Origin: Cyclina sinensis | Lineage: Eukaryota > Mollusca > Bivalvia > Venerida > Veneridae | NCBI GenBank assembly: GCA_012932295.1 | Contig: JAAONU010000002.1 | Coordinates: 18,507,770-18,571,769, forward strand | Length of the DNA: 64,000 bases | Reading direction: 5' to 3' | Part shown: piece after piece, positions 13,001 through 28,000 of the stretch | Numbering within the stretch: the stretch's first letter is position 1 | Layout: every line of letters starts with the position of its first letter | Notes under the pieces: model-generated | What the model was told of the DNA's origin: nothing | The model's database searches: none | Seen by the model: the letters and a program-made list of their open reading frames with translations, nothing else | Translations under genes and position numbers: made by a program

Positions 13001-16000
13001 TTTACGACAGAGGCCGCCATAGAAAAAATAACCGCTCCCTCCCCAGTGTAACGTCCATTTTTACCTCGCGGGAATATACAACCACAAGAAACACCAGGAG
13101 AGAACGAGTGGAGCTTTGACTTTTGCTTTGTATTTTGACACCAAGGGTCATCATTTAAATGTTCAGAATTACCTTTAATTTGGGAATGGAACATCTGTAT
13201 CACTATCAATATCACAGCGACGTTTGCAGACTTATTTCTTTGTATAAACTAGTGTCAACACCGGTATGGGGAGCGTTTATTTTTTTTTACAGTTTTAACC
13301 AGTTATTCCCCTTTACTTAAAAGGGCCCATTTTAGCGCAAAGAAACGAGTTTTGCTTGTCAACATGTAACTGCAACGACTTAAGTGTCATGCATATGACC
13401 AAATCAAAATAAATTTGAAAATAAGAATAAGAAGTTTATCAATGTCATTTTAAGCATATAGATAAAACGTTAAGCATATAGATAAAACGAGAAAGTTAGC
13501 AAAATAAATTCTTAATAATTATTACAATAATTGCATTTAAAGTCAATTACATTAATTATAACTCGACAATTTTCATATTATTGGCATAGTAAGCAATTTC
13601 AGCACTTAATTATCATTAAAATATCTGCATATGAATTCTTATGACTGAATTAAAAAACTCATTAGTTTTCAATGGTTACAACATTAAAGGTAGAGTTATA
13701 ATTAAAATATCGCAATTTACATACAAATATGGATAATGCAATTCTAAAAAGCAACACAGAAATTGAATTGGCAGCATTGGAAAGAAATTGCCATATTGAA
13801 ATAACAAATACAATAATGTGTGAAATGGCGGATATCCCCTTCCATAATGATTTTCCATATGCACTGTTTTAAAAAGGTTTGATGAAAAGCACTAAAGAAA
13901 ACAAGAAACTGGTGGAACCTGGTTATGTTTCCCAAAATGCTCTTATTCACAAGATTTAGAACTGAGTAGAGGAAAACAATGAAAGGTAGTTTATTGTGCT
14001 GAAAGTAATCTGAATGGAATTGATTTTAATAATGGGTACAGAAATGGATGGCATGCCTTTTAAGCAATATTTATGAGTATTATTTAAATTAGTTCATATA
14101 ATGACATATTGTGTTGTAAATACACATTTACTTAAACACAAATTATTGCCTTTATATATAAAATGAAGGAAATGTTACCACTCCAATGACAGCTATGATG
14201 ATGACAATGGCCATAACGAGATAGGAGGAGTGAGCCTTGGCACTGATGTCTGGATGTCGGTTCTGATAAATCTTCAATATACACAGACATGCTATGATGT
14301 ACATGAAGGAGGTGTCTGAAAACACATGTATAATACTTCTAGATATCTGGTTTTTCTATAGGCTCGATAGAAATTCAGTAATTATAACATTTCTTAGAAA
14401 ATAATTTTGAATATCTAACTCTCAATCATATGACATTTTTTCAAAGGGATGGCAACATTAACCAATATTAATTCTCTAGTACTCAGTCATTCTTCCAATC
14501 AAGTACTCAGTTACTCCAAAGTTTCTTAAGAATTTTCCGAGCATTCATAATCCCTCCGCCGGGAAGAAGCTACCTGAAGGTTGTACTTTCAAACACTCAA
14601 TGTAATAATGTTTGAAGAAAATCCCACAAAAAATAGGCAAGGTTGAGTTATTGTTCTTGCAAACTGCACTTCCTACCAATGTGCTATGTCAGTGTATTAA
14701 GTTTGAAGAAAATCGCTCAAGCACTTTTGGAGTTATGCTTCGGACAAAGTTTTTCAATTAAATCTGATAAAGGGGAATAATTCTAAAAGTAGGCAAGGTA
14801 GAGTTATTATTCTTACACACTGCACCTCCTCCAAATGTGCTCTTTCAGTATATGAAGTTTGAAGAAAATCACTCAAGTACTTTTGGAGTTATGCTCCCGA
14901 CAAAACTGGATTGGACGCACGCACGGACGGACAGAGACCATTTCTAATATCCCCTCCTCCTTTCGCGGGGATAATAAGTTCAAGAATTCAAGAATTAGAT
15001 AAACATGTATATGCTGGGATTTTTAAAATGTAAACAAGTAAATCTGATAAAGGGGAATAACTCTAAAAAATAGGCAAGGTAGAGTTATTGGACTTGCACA
15101 CTGCACTACCTACCAATGTGCTCTGTCAGTGTATGAAGTTTGAATAAAATCCCTCAAGTAGTTTTAGAGTTATGCTCTGGACAAAATTTATCAAGTAATT
15201 CTAATAAAGGGGAATAACTCTAAAAATAGGCAAGGTAGAGTTATTGGACTTGCACACTGCACTACCTACCAATGTGCTCTGTCAGTGTACTGAGTTTGAA
15301 TAAAATCCCTCAAGTAGTTTTGGAGTTATGCTCCAGACAAAATTTATCAAGTAATTCTGATAAAAAGGAATAACTCTAAAAAATAGGCAAGGTAGAGTTA
15401 TTGGACTTGCACACTGCACTACCTACCAATGTGCTCTGTCAGTGTATAAAGTTTGAATAAAATCCCTCTAGCAGTTTTGGAGTTATGCTCCAGACAAAAT
15501 TTATCAAGTAAATTTGATAAAGCGGAATAACTCTAAAAAAAGGCAAGGTAGAGTTATTGGACTTGCACACTGCACTACCTACCAATGTGCTCTGTCAGTG
15601 TATGAAGTTTGAATAAAATCCCTCAAGTAGTTTTGGAGTTATGCTTCGGACAAAATTGTTTCGGACGGACGCACGGACGCACGGACGTACAGACGCACGG
15701 ACACACGGACGGACGAAGGGCATTCCTAATATCCCCTCCGCCTTTGGCGGGGGGATAATAAGTATTGCTGATAGCAATTATCAGTCACCATCATTATTAA
15801 GGGCTTTGATAGATACTGATAAGACAACTCTCAATATTATCACCATTATCTACTTTCCTTTTCTTATCTGCTTCTAAGCATTGGCTAATATTAATAGAAT
15901 TGCAAGGGACGTAACAGGTAAATTAAGTATTTTGTGGTTTTCTCATTAGGGCTACCCTGAAAACAAGTTTTAGCTACTGTGAAGATGATACACCTGTAAA

Positions 16001-19000
16001 TTTTGACCAGATTCTTAAAAAGACTTGATTTTATGATGCTACCCAACCTGTGATGATCCACACTGGTATTACAGATTAATAATTAGTAAATTAACTATTG
16101 TAAGCAACCTTACAATACAAGGGACATAACTACTGTTAACTAACACATGACAAACTGTTTACTGCCTGGCTAACATGGTCAATTAAAACTTGTTAAACAT
16201 GTGCTCTCTAGAGAGTTAACAAGGTTTTCCTTTGGTTAGGCCTGGTGACCAAGTTTCTGATCATACAGGACCCAGTTTCGAATTTAACCAAGATATCATC
16301 AGGGAAATTATTCTGAGCAATTTTCATTAAGTCTTAATCAAAATTGTTGTCTCTGCAGTGTTAACAAGTTCTCCTTTGATTTGGCCTGGTGACCTAGAGT
16401 TTAATTCCACATGACCCAGTTTCGAACCTGCCGAAGAGATTATCAAAATAAAGATCCTGACCAATTTTCAGAATGATTGGATGTTAAATGTGAATTGTGG
16501 AGTGTTAACAAGGTAAATGTGGATGGACAGATGCCAGACATCCAGCGATCACCCTGAGCTAATGAAGTGGTACTTTAAAGAAAAAAAATACCCATGTACC
16601 CATTACTTGTTGCCATTATTAATTTTCAAATTATTCAAAAAAGGACAGTGACACCTATCTATTTTGGCAAGCAATTGAAATTCTGAAATAGAAAGACTGA
16701 GTACAAGAACCAATGAAAAGAGCTTTAAAACAAAAAAATTGCTGAAATTTCTCTCAACAGTATTTTGTACACTACCAGACAAGGTGAAAAACTTTACCAC
16801 TACAGAAAATGTTTTTATAATAAAGGTCAAAGATAAGGGTTCACAATTAAATGGAGAATTTATAGTTACCATGTATCAGTAACAATTTACGATACTTTCA
16901 ACAACTATAGATATTCTAACAATCATCTGAAATCTCTGTATGATAATTGTAAGTAACATATAAAGAAGACCTAACATAGTTAAAGGGTACCGAAAGTTAA
17001 AAATTTCCAATGCATATTTTAAACCAACTTCGTCTTTTTTCATAACCCAAGACATAACAAAAATCTGTGATCTCCAAATACATGAATTTTTTACTTTTAA
17101 AGTCTAAAATTGAGATTGTCACCCGGTTTATGGACGACACCATAGTTGCAAAAATACATGATAAGAGAAAGCAAGGCTTAAGATTTGTGACATAATTGTG
17201 GTCCATTGGAGAATGGCGGAAGTGTACACATCGTAATTTGTAGATTTCATCTAAATGAATTGTTGACAGATAAACCCTGGTTGTCAATGGTTTTGTTATA
17301 CAATATATTATGCAATTTATACCTAAAAGTCTGGATATAAATAAATCATAAAACATTTTTTTTCAGTATCATTTTTTTTTTTGTCTGATTAATTCTTTTA
17401 GGTTTAAAGTTGATTGACAAACGTTAAAATAAAAAAAATCAAAGTCATGATGAACTCACCAAGTGTTCCAGTGAATAAAAAACAGTGTAATTAACTGTTA
17501 TTACATTCACTGCATTCTTTACTTTGAATTCTAGGTTAAACATTCTTTCACTCAAGGAGAAAATAACAGACCTTACTTCTTTCAGTTTGACATTGGCACA
17601 TATATATTTCAAATAATATTTCAAATATTTCCAAAAATTCAGTTCCAAATCTCTAAAATAATGACATTTAATTCCTAATAAAATTTCCAAGTGTTAAACT
17701 ACTTTGTCCTTATAAGAACTACAAATACTAAAAGGACAGCACTTACAACCAAGCAATTATCGTAATGTGATTGCATAATAGCCTAGTTTGGATAAGCCAC
17801 TGTTAATTGTCATTTGATCTTCGAAGACCCGTTATACCTGGTAGGTTCCAGGACTGACCTAATTTGCCTGTCATCAAAAAAATGCTGCATGCATTAATAA
17901 TAACCTGTCAGATAATTATGATACTGATTTACTGCTTTTTAACAAAGTCACCTGAGTTCACACCAATTATAATTTCACTGAATTTAGTTATTCACGTAGT
18001 AAATCTGTAAAGTGAAAACAATATCGACGGAACCAATGCGTACAAATTATTTAAGAAAAATACAAAATAAGCCATCAAATTATTTTGCATATTTTCATGC
18101 AACAAATTGGCATTCTTCTGATAGTTTAACCTATTGTAGCAGTTATTAACTAAGAAAAAATAACTACGTCAGACCCTAAATGGTCGAGTGACAAGACGGC
18201 TCATTCCATCGGTCGGCCGAATGATGAACTAGAACTGTGTCCAAAGGACACGGATGCCCCCACTGTGCAGATGTGCTCGTAAACAAGAGCAGCTTCATTT
18301 AATGTCTACAAAATTCTGTTCTTATCATAGCATTTCAGTTGAAATTTCCTCAATTCATGTATTAATGATAAAAAAGTCACCTAACTCTTGAGGCATCATA
18401 TTTGGTCTCTTTACAGATGGAATACAATATTAGTGTCTGAATAAAACTGAATTTTGAAACACATGTATGGTCTCCTTTACTTCCATCTACACATTAAGGT
18501 TGTTCATCCCTGGAAGTTTAAGCAAAATCTGCCATCCGGTTTAAGAGGAGTTGCGTTCACAAAATTTCTATATGGTATATAGTGAAAAAATCAACAAAGG
18601 GCCAAAATTCTCTTAAATTTGGTCGCAGCAAAAATTCCTTCCTTTACTACCATCTACACATTAAGGTTGTTCATCCCTGGAAGTTTAAGCAAAATCTGCC
18701 ATCCGGTTTAAGAGGAGTTGTGTTCACAAAATTTCTACATAGTATATAGTGAAAAAATCAACAAAGGGCCATAATTCTGTTAAATTTGGTCGCAGCGAAA
18801 ATTCCTTCCTTTACTACCATCTACACATTAAGGTTGTTCATCCCTGGAAGTTTAAGCAAAATCTGCCATCCGGTTTAAGAGGAGTTGCGTTCACAAGATT
18901 TCGGGACGTACGGACAGACGTACAGACGGACAGACGTACAGACAAGTGCAACGCTATATGCTTCCCACTTTGTGGGGGCATAAAAATTGCTACTTTTGAT

Positions 19001-22000
19001 TAAGCATTTTTCAATATTAGTAAAATTTTCAAAACTTAACAATATATGCACAAACTTCATTATGGTGTCGGTTGAATTTGTGACCTTCGTTTCCCTTAAA
19101 TATATTTCAGTAACCATGAAGACTAACCAAACTGGAAGTTGGAGACAGTTGGACAAACATGGTAACAAGCACTCATGATTCCTTCCATACACAGTGCAAA
19201 ACCCATCGCATAAAATAAACCAAAATGCTGTGGTATTCCAAACTTCTGTAACAGTAAAAAATAAACAATGGCCAGACTTTTGTAATAATGCTGTAAACTT
19301 TTATCCAATAGCTTTTGTGAATTCTTATTCTAATGTGTTAATCTCTACTTCTTCAGTGTTTCTGTAAGCATTTACTGATACCCTCCATGTAGCCTGTTAA
19401 AAACAAGTGAGTAATCTTACTGAATGTATCAGCATATTCCAATTATACAGTTATATTCAATGTAATTCAATTTATTCGTATCTGGCAAATGGGTAAAAAT
19501 CCCTTTTCTTTTAACAATGTTATACAACATATTCAAGTCATCATGGCACTGTGCCGTATTTGAATGTTTTCCTTATTCATTAAAACAAGAATGACATACT
19601 TTATCTCTGCCTGCACTCCCCTCTACAGCTTTCTTGTGGAGCAATTCCCTATAATCATACAACAATTGAACCAATGTCAAAATGGAAAGTGAAATATTAT
19701 ATAAAATGCTAGAAAAGGCACAACAGCTCACAAGAACATTTTTGCCTTCCAGTAATAATCATTAATGATTGCTCAGAAGAACATTGTAGATGTAATTTTT
19801 TCTAATCCACATCAATGAAATACGTATGAAATTTTGACCCTATAGGCACAATTTTAACAATCTTCAACAAATGATGTTTGAAATCATTGTAAGTTCCACT
19901 AGACAATGCTACATTCCAAATACGAAACCTGTGGTTTCAGACAAAAATGTTTGTAAATATCTCTATGTAAAAGGTAACACCCCCACCATCTCCTTGAATG
20001 GGCAATTATAATTGCAGGGTCATGATTTTAGCAATCGATGTAATGGTTCACCAGACAATGCTTCACACCTTATCTAATGACTGTGGGACTTGTGTTTTTT
20101 TCTCTTCTAGTTGCCATATCACCCATAGTTCTGTATGACATTGAACTCTCATGCCATATCACCCATAGTTCTGTATGACATTGAACTCTCATGCCATATC
20201 ACCCACAGTTCTGTATGACATTGAACTCTCATGCCGTATCACCCACAGTTCTGTATGACATTGAACTCTCATGCCATATCACCCATAGTTCTGTATGACA
20301 TTGAACTCTCATGCCATATCACCTACAGTTCTGTACGACATTGAACTCTCACCCCATATCACCCACAGTTCTGTATGACATTGGACTCTCATGCCATATC
20401 ACCCACAGTTCTGTATGACATTGGACTCTCAGTAGAGCTTTATACAAGAAACATCTCTGCCAAATTTCATTAACTTCTATGAAGAGGTACAAGACATGTT
20501 GTTTAAAACAAAAGGTTCATGACACATGATGGACATGATAAAAAACCCTCTCACATCAGCCCACAAACCTTGCACCTAGCAAGTCTTTGACTCCAATAAA
20601 TCAGCCCACATTGCATACCTTGCGCCTAGCAAGTCTTTGACTCCAATAAATCAGCCAACATTGCATACCTTGCGCCTAGCAAGTCTTTGACTCCAATAAA
20701 TCAGCCCACATTGCATACCTTGCGCCTAGCAAGTCTTTGACTCCAATAAATCAGCCCACATTGCATACCTTGCGCCTCGCAAGTCTTTGACTCCAATAAA
20801 TCAGCCCACATTGCATACCTTGCACCTAAGCAAGTCTTTGACTCCAATAAATCAGCCCACATTGCATACCTTGCGCCTAGCAAGTCTTTGACCCCAATAA
20901 ATCAGCCCACATTGCATACCTTGTGCATAGCAAGTCTTTGACTCCAATAAATCAGCCCACATTGCATACCTTGCACCTAGCAAGTCTTTGACTCCAATAA
21001 ATCAGCCCACATAGCATACCTTGCACCTAGCAAGTCTTTGACTCCAATAAATCAGCCCACATTGCATACCTTGTGCCTAGCAAGTCTTTGACTCCAATAA
21101 ATCAGTCCACATTGCATACCTTGCACCTAGCAAGTCTTTGACTCCAATAAATCAGCCCACATTGCATACCTTGCGCCTAGCAATTCTTTGACTCCAATAA
21201 ATCAGCCCACATTGCATACCTTGCACCATGCAAGTCTTTGACTCCAATAAATCAGCCCACATTGCATACCTTGCACCTAGCAAGTCTTTGACTCCAATAA
21301 ATCAGCCCAAATTGCATACCTTGCACCATGCAAGTCTTTGACTCCAATAAATCAGCCCACATTGCATACCTTGCACCTAGCAAGTCTTTGACTCCAATAA
21401 ATCAGCCCACATTGCATACCTTGTGCCATGCAAGTCTTTGACTCCAATAAATCAGCCAACCTTGCATACCTTGCGCCATGCAAGTCTTTGACTCCAATAA
21501 ATCAGCCAACATTGCATACCTTGCACCTAGCAAGTCTTTGACTCCAATAAATCAGCCCACATTGCATACCTTGTGCCATGCAAGTCTTTGACTCCAATAA
21601 ATCAGCCCACATTACATACCTTGCGCCTAGCAAGTCTTTGACTCCAATAAATCAGCCCACATTGCATACCTTGCGCCTAGCAAGTCTTTGACTCCAATAA
21701 ATCAGCCCACATTGCATACCTTGCACCTAGCAAGTCTTTGACTCCAATAAATCAGCCCACATTGCATACCTTGCACCATGCAAGTCTTTGACTGCAATAA
21801 ATCAGCCCACATTGCATACCTTGCACCTAGTAAATCTTTGACTCCAATAAATCAGCCCACATTGCATACCTTGTTCCTAGCAAGTCTTTGACTCCAATAA
21901 ATCAGCCCACATTGCATACCTTGCACCTAGCAAGTCTTTGACTCCAATAAATCAGCCCACATTGCATACCTTGCACCATGCAAGTCTTTGACTCCAATAA

Positions 22001-25000
22001 ATCAGCCCACATTGCATACCTTGTTCCTAACAAGTCTTTGACTCCAATAAATCAGCCCACATTGCATACCTTGCACCTAGCAAGTCTTTGACTCCAATAA
22101 ATCAGCTCATATTGCATACCTTGCACCTAGCAAGTCTTTGACTCCAATAAATCAGACCAAGACTAAAACTTCTCATAACTTTTCTAATTTGGAACTACAA
22201 ATAATTACAAATTCATGAAAGAGACAATCAAAGCTCTGATGGTATCCCACACATGTAGTCATTAGGTTTTCAGGTTATTTTAATTATGTAAATGTAAACA
22301 AAACAACTCTGGCAACAACAATTCTTTATTTTTTGCAAATTCTTCCATTTATACCCCTAATCAAAGATTATCTGCACTTTTTTGTAAGAAAGTAAAAATC
22401 TGCAACTGGACAACTATGATTACTTCATTACTTCTGAATTTCTTGGTATAAAATACGGATTTCTTTTAACAAACAGATTGAGCAGCCACAGTATTTAGAA
22501 ATATACATATACCTTCTGCAGACAAGCAGGACAAAAAGTAAACCAAGAAGCACATATCCTATATTACTGTAGATATTGTTGAACGCACTCACTCGACCCA
22601 GAGGGTGGGCACATGCAAAGTTGTAGTAACATATATCCTGATCACCAGTGAAATTCAACACCTGAAATATTTGGCAGAAAAGCTCGGAAACACTTTCAAA
22701 TATTGAAAAGCCTATTTACAGATTTTTTTACCATCAAGAAGCTTGGTTTACTGATAAAGCTTGGTATACTGATAAAGAGATCATCTTAATTCAGTAAACA
22801 TTTGACAGCCTTGAACACCAGTATAGACTGAAACAACAAATATATACAAGAATTAAATCCAGCAACTAGCCATGTATTATGTAAGCAGAGTTCAAACTAT
22901 TTGTTGTTTACTGTCCAGGTTGTTAAGTTTTAACTTGAAAACAGAAGTAAGTAGTAAAGTATAAAGCAGATATTAACTAAACACTGACGATAAGTAACTT
23001 ACAGCTTGGTAAGTCATCACAAGCTGTATCACAGGCAGACCATAGAATACCGCAATGGTAAACAGGTTCCTGAAGATTTAAAAAAATTACATGAGGCACT
23101 GAGCACATTTCTGACATTACATCAAATAATGTAATAGGGCATAAACACACAGAACAATTTTTTGTGACTTTTAATTGTCAGTTTCTTTCTGAAAATACAA
23201 AAAAATATTTACTGGTAACTGAAGTGAACTAGTGTATGACTAGAACACTGTCTGTTGGTGCCATCACTCTGCCGTAATTACTTTTTAATTAAAGTTGTAT
23301 TTGAATATGAACAAAACAGCTACACTCGGACCCCGTTACTACGCGCCCCGTTATAACGCTAACCTCAGTATAGCGCTCAAGGGTCATGGCTCCCAACAAA
23401 AAAAAAAAAAAAAAAAAATTAAAAAAAAAAAAAAAAAATGTACCTATTTTTCACCGACCATAATTATTTTACATGCATATCTTACGTGCTGTATCCATAA
23501 CAGCGCTTGTTTAATGTGTCAGCAAAGTCTGGCATTAATCCGCTCCTTTGTTCGTTGTGATCGATGATCAGTCAGGTATCAAACTGTTATGAAAACCTCA
23601 AATCCGAAGCTCTGACGCGCAAACATCGATGAACTGAGTAACAAACACAAGCCGAAAATCTGTTTAAAAACCTTGCATTTTCTATCGAACGGCACAAAGT
23701 TCGTTGTATCTCACGAAGATATTACAGGACTGCAAAGAACTTCAAAGCGCGGCACCGTATCTTATGTGATGTATTTTAATGTGTCAGCGAAGTACAATTA
23801 ACTACGTAATTAGTATGCTCTAGGGCGCAAAAAGTGTGAAAAGCATGCAAAGTCTGGCGTTAATCCGCTTCTTTGTTCGTTGTGATCGATGATCAGTCAG
23901 GTATCAAACTGTTATGAAAACCTCAAATCTGAAGCTCTGACGCGCAAACATCGATGAACTGAGTAACAAACACAAGCTGAAAATTTGTTTTCTATCGAAC
24001 GGCACAAAGTTCGTTGTATCTCAAGAAGATATTACAGGACTGCACAGAACTTCAAAGCGCGGCACCGTATCTAAAGTTCAGTCAGTAACAAATCTACACA
24101 TGATGCCAGGATGGATGAGAGACACAAGTCAGTGCAGCGAAAGATGACGGAATTCTGCGGCATAGAAAACAGGAACGATGCGTAGATACATCAAAATAGG
24201 TACATTGAGTTACGTGCAGCGTTACACATTGTAACTTACCGATTTTCACGGTTTTACTTTCGTAACGCTTACGCCGCGGTTTTCCCGGGAATTGCTTATG
24301 TTTACATTTTTCTTATGCGATTTTTATCTGGTTTTTTTTTAAACAAAGCAGGTAATATTTTACCAAATAATATTTTCTCTATACAAAATGTATCTTGAGT
24401 GGTTTACAAACAAATTTGGTTCTTTTGAATGTTTTAACTTTAACATAATGATACAGTTACATGTTGGTGGGTGGGGTAATACTAGCAAATTCAACAGGTC
24501 AACTATACGATCTCGGTAGGCGCGTTATATATCGGAACCCCGTTTATATCGCGGTCTGAAACCTTGGACCCCAACTAGAGCGCTATAACGGGGTCCCAGT
24601 GTACTTTGAATTGAAACAGGAGTATGTTGTGTGAAATGATCATCTGCAGTTACTTGTCAGAAGAGGTGGAATAACTTTCTAGAAAGTCAGTAATGAGTAT
24701 CACATTTTTATTTGAAAATCATGAAATGCCATAAAGATAAATAGAAAAAAAGATGTTGTCAACAGGGCAGTGGAAATTTTCAAATCTCAATCAGTACAGA
24801 CCCACCTCAGCCGAAAATTAACACCCCCCTCCCCCCACTTCAGAAAAACATGAAAATAAATCAGCCAAAGACAATGTTTAATGTGAGTATGCCTCACGTA
24901 TGCTTTCATCAAGGCTTTTCTCTTACTGAAATATACAAACAAATTATCATAAAGGACAACTGAAATTGAATTAGCATGCTTACATTACTTAGTTTGTTGA

Positions 25001-28000
25001 CATCACACAAAAAAATGTTTTGTTCAACATGAAAGTTAACAAGAAATCAGTAGAACCGATGGATGCTCCCCGAATAAATGCCAATTCCAAAAGGGCTATT
25101 GTTTAATATGTATTTTTTTTGAAGTATGAAAAATAACAAAGGGCAATAACTCCTAAATTATGCAAAATAGAGTTACGGTTCTTGCACACTGCACTTCTCC
25201 TCATAGAGATCTATCTACCAATAAAGTTTCATGTTAATATCTCTTATACTTTGTGAGATATGCCCCAGACAAAAAATAAGTATGAGAAATTTCAAAAGGA
25301 AATAACTCAAAAAATTAATAAAGCAAGAGTTATGGTTCTTGTGCATTGCACTGCTCATCAATGAGATCTATCTACTTATAAAGTTTCAAGTTGATAACTC
25401 TTATACTTTGTGAGATATGCCCCGGACAAAAAATAAGTATGAGAAATTTCAAAGGGCAATAACTCAAAAATTAATAAAGCAAGAGTTATTGTTCGTGTGC
25501 ACTGCACTGCTCCTTAATGAGATCTAACTACCTAAGTTTGGTCTTGATATCTCTCATAGTTTTTGTGTTATGCTCCGGACAAAATTATAACGGACGGACG
25601 GATGGACGAACGAGACGGACGGACAAAGCGGCAACTATATGCTCGCCCTTTGGGTAGCATAAAAATGGAAGTAGAGCAAATTTTATGATATTATAATTTT
25701 TCTACCCTGTTTATGTAATTGACTGACTAATCAAGCACACATGTTTACAAGTTAATCAGTTAAATGGTGATAATTGCCTCATGCCAATGGTCACAGTGGC
25801 AATCTTATGTGTTAATGATAGGGATGAAAGACTGGATTAGGGGCCAACTGGGGTTTGGGTTTGAAATTTTGGCACTGTTATGAAAACTTATACCTAAACT
25901 GTTCTTTTTGGAAAAAATATCTTGACCAATTTTTTTATGGGGTTTTGAAAATGAAAATCTAACTTCTCTTTTGCCAGAAGACCTTCTTTATAATAATGAA
26001 AAAACAACAACAACTAAGTTTGGGTAAAATCCCTGAAATTATAGCTGGTTATTTTCTAAAAGGGTGCTTTTCTGGCATAATGAGACCCAATTTTGAACAT
26101 GACCTAGATATCATCAAGAGAAACATTTTCAGATCTGGTAGAAAATATGACCTTTAGCCAGGTGGACTTATCTTTTATCCAACATTACCCACTTTCAAAT
26201 ATAACCTCTAGCCAGGCAGACTAATCTTTTATCCAAAATAACCCACTTTCAAATATGACTTAAATATTACCAAGATAGACATTCAGACTAATTTTAATGA
26301 AGATCTGGTTGAAGATACGTCATCTCATGGTGACCTTATTTTTGAATTCCATGTTCACCTACATTCAAACATGACCTAAGTATCATCAAGGCAAACTTTT
26401 CTGACAATTTATTTTGGATGATCAACTACAAAATATGGTATCTAGCCAGGTGCCCTTTATTTTGACCTCACATTTCACACTTTTGAAAATTACCTAAATA
26501 TTAAAAAGACAAACATTTTGACAAATCTAAATGAAGATCTGGTAGAAAATATGACATCTTGAATGTTGACCTACTCTTTTGACTCAACATGACCCAATTC
26601 TACACATGGAATAGATATCTTCATAAATCTTCATAAATTATTTTAACGCAATCTCAATGAAAATCAATGTTCTTGCCTGGTGACCTATTTTGACCCAAGG
26701 TGATCAAGTTTTAGTATGACCTAGATATCATCAATTCAAAAAGTCCGAAAAATTATTAGTTTAAAATATGGCCATTAGCAGGATGAAATATTATTTTGAC
26801 CCCCATATAGCCCATTTTGAAACATGACCCAGATATCATCTAGACAATCACTGTGACAAATTTTGATGATGGCCATGTATAAAATATTGCCTCCAGCTTG
26901 CTGACCTACATTTTTAACCCCTTGCGACCTACATAAAAAAAAACATAGATAACACCAAGAAAAACATTCTGACTGAATCTCATCATCTTTGGGTAGAAAA
27001 TATGGCCTCTATGGTGACCTACATTTGGACCAATGTGACACACTTTTGAACATGACCTGAATTTATCAAGACAAACATTCTGATAAATCTCCAAAATTAC
27101 TGTTTAGAAAATACTGTCTCTGCAGTGCCAACAAAAAGTGTATGATTTCACCTACTTCTGAATTTAACCTAGACATCATCAAGACAAATATTCTAAAAAA
27201 AATTTAATTAGAGCTATCACTAAATGTGATTAATACCCCCAAAACACCGCTACAGAACAGAGGAAGTTATCAATTTAGTAACAGAATACTTTGTAAAAAA
27301 ATTGAAAAAGAGTTATGGTTGTGGTTCTTGTACATTGCATTTCCTCTCATTGCACTTGACCATTGTATGAAGTTGCACTGAATTCCAAAAAATTAATTTT
27401 CAAGTTAATCTCCAGACAAAGAAAACTAACAAAGGGCAATAACTGTGCAAACAGTGAAGACAGAGTTATAGCTCTTGTACATTGCACATCCACTCAATGT
27501 GCTTGACCATTGTATGAAGTTGCATTGAATTCCAACCACGAGTTTCCAAATTATATTCTGGCAAAGGAATTCCAAGGAAGGGCAATAACTCTGCAAATAG
27601 TGAAGATGGAGTTATAGCTCTTATACAATGCATTTTGTCTCATTGTGCTTGATCACTGTATGAAGTTGCACTGAATTCCAACCAGTAGTTTTCAAGTTAT
27701 GCTCCAAATAAAGAAAACAAACTAAGGGTGATAACTCTGCAAATAGAGAAGATGGCGTTATGATTCTGAGACATTGCACTTCCTCTCATTGTGCTTGACC
27801 ATTGTATGACGTTGCATTGAATTCTAACCAATTGTTTTCAAGTTATCCTCCATACAAAGGAAAACCAACAAAAGGCAATAACTCTGCAAATAGTGAACAC
27901 AGAGTTATGATTCTTGGACACTGTGCTTCCTCTCATTGTGGTTGACAATTGTATGAAGTTGCATTGAATTTCTTCCAGTAGTTTTCAAGCTATGCTCCGA

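Noticed and set aside
15641..15877. ORF with [14 protein letters not shown] repeats
   Set aside because: Translation of a GGACGCACGGACG run at the end of a repeat element.
20701..20883. Repeat-peptide [19 protein letters not shown]
   Set aside because: Minus-strand reading of the 50-bp minisatellite; the frame breaks where one unit is 51 bp.
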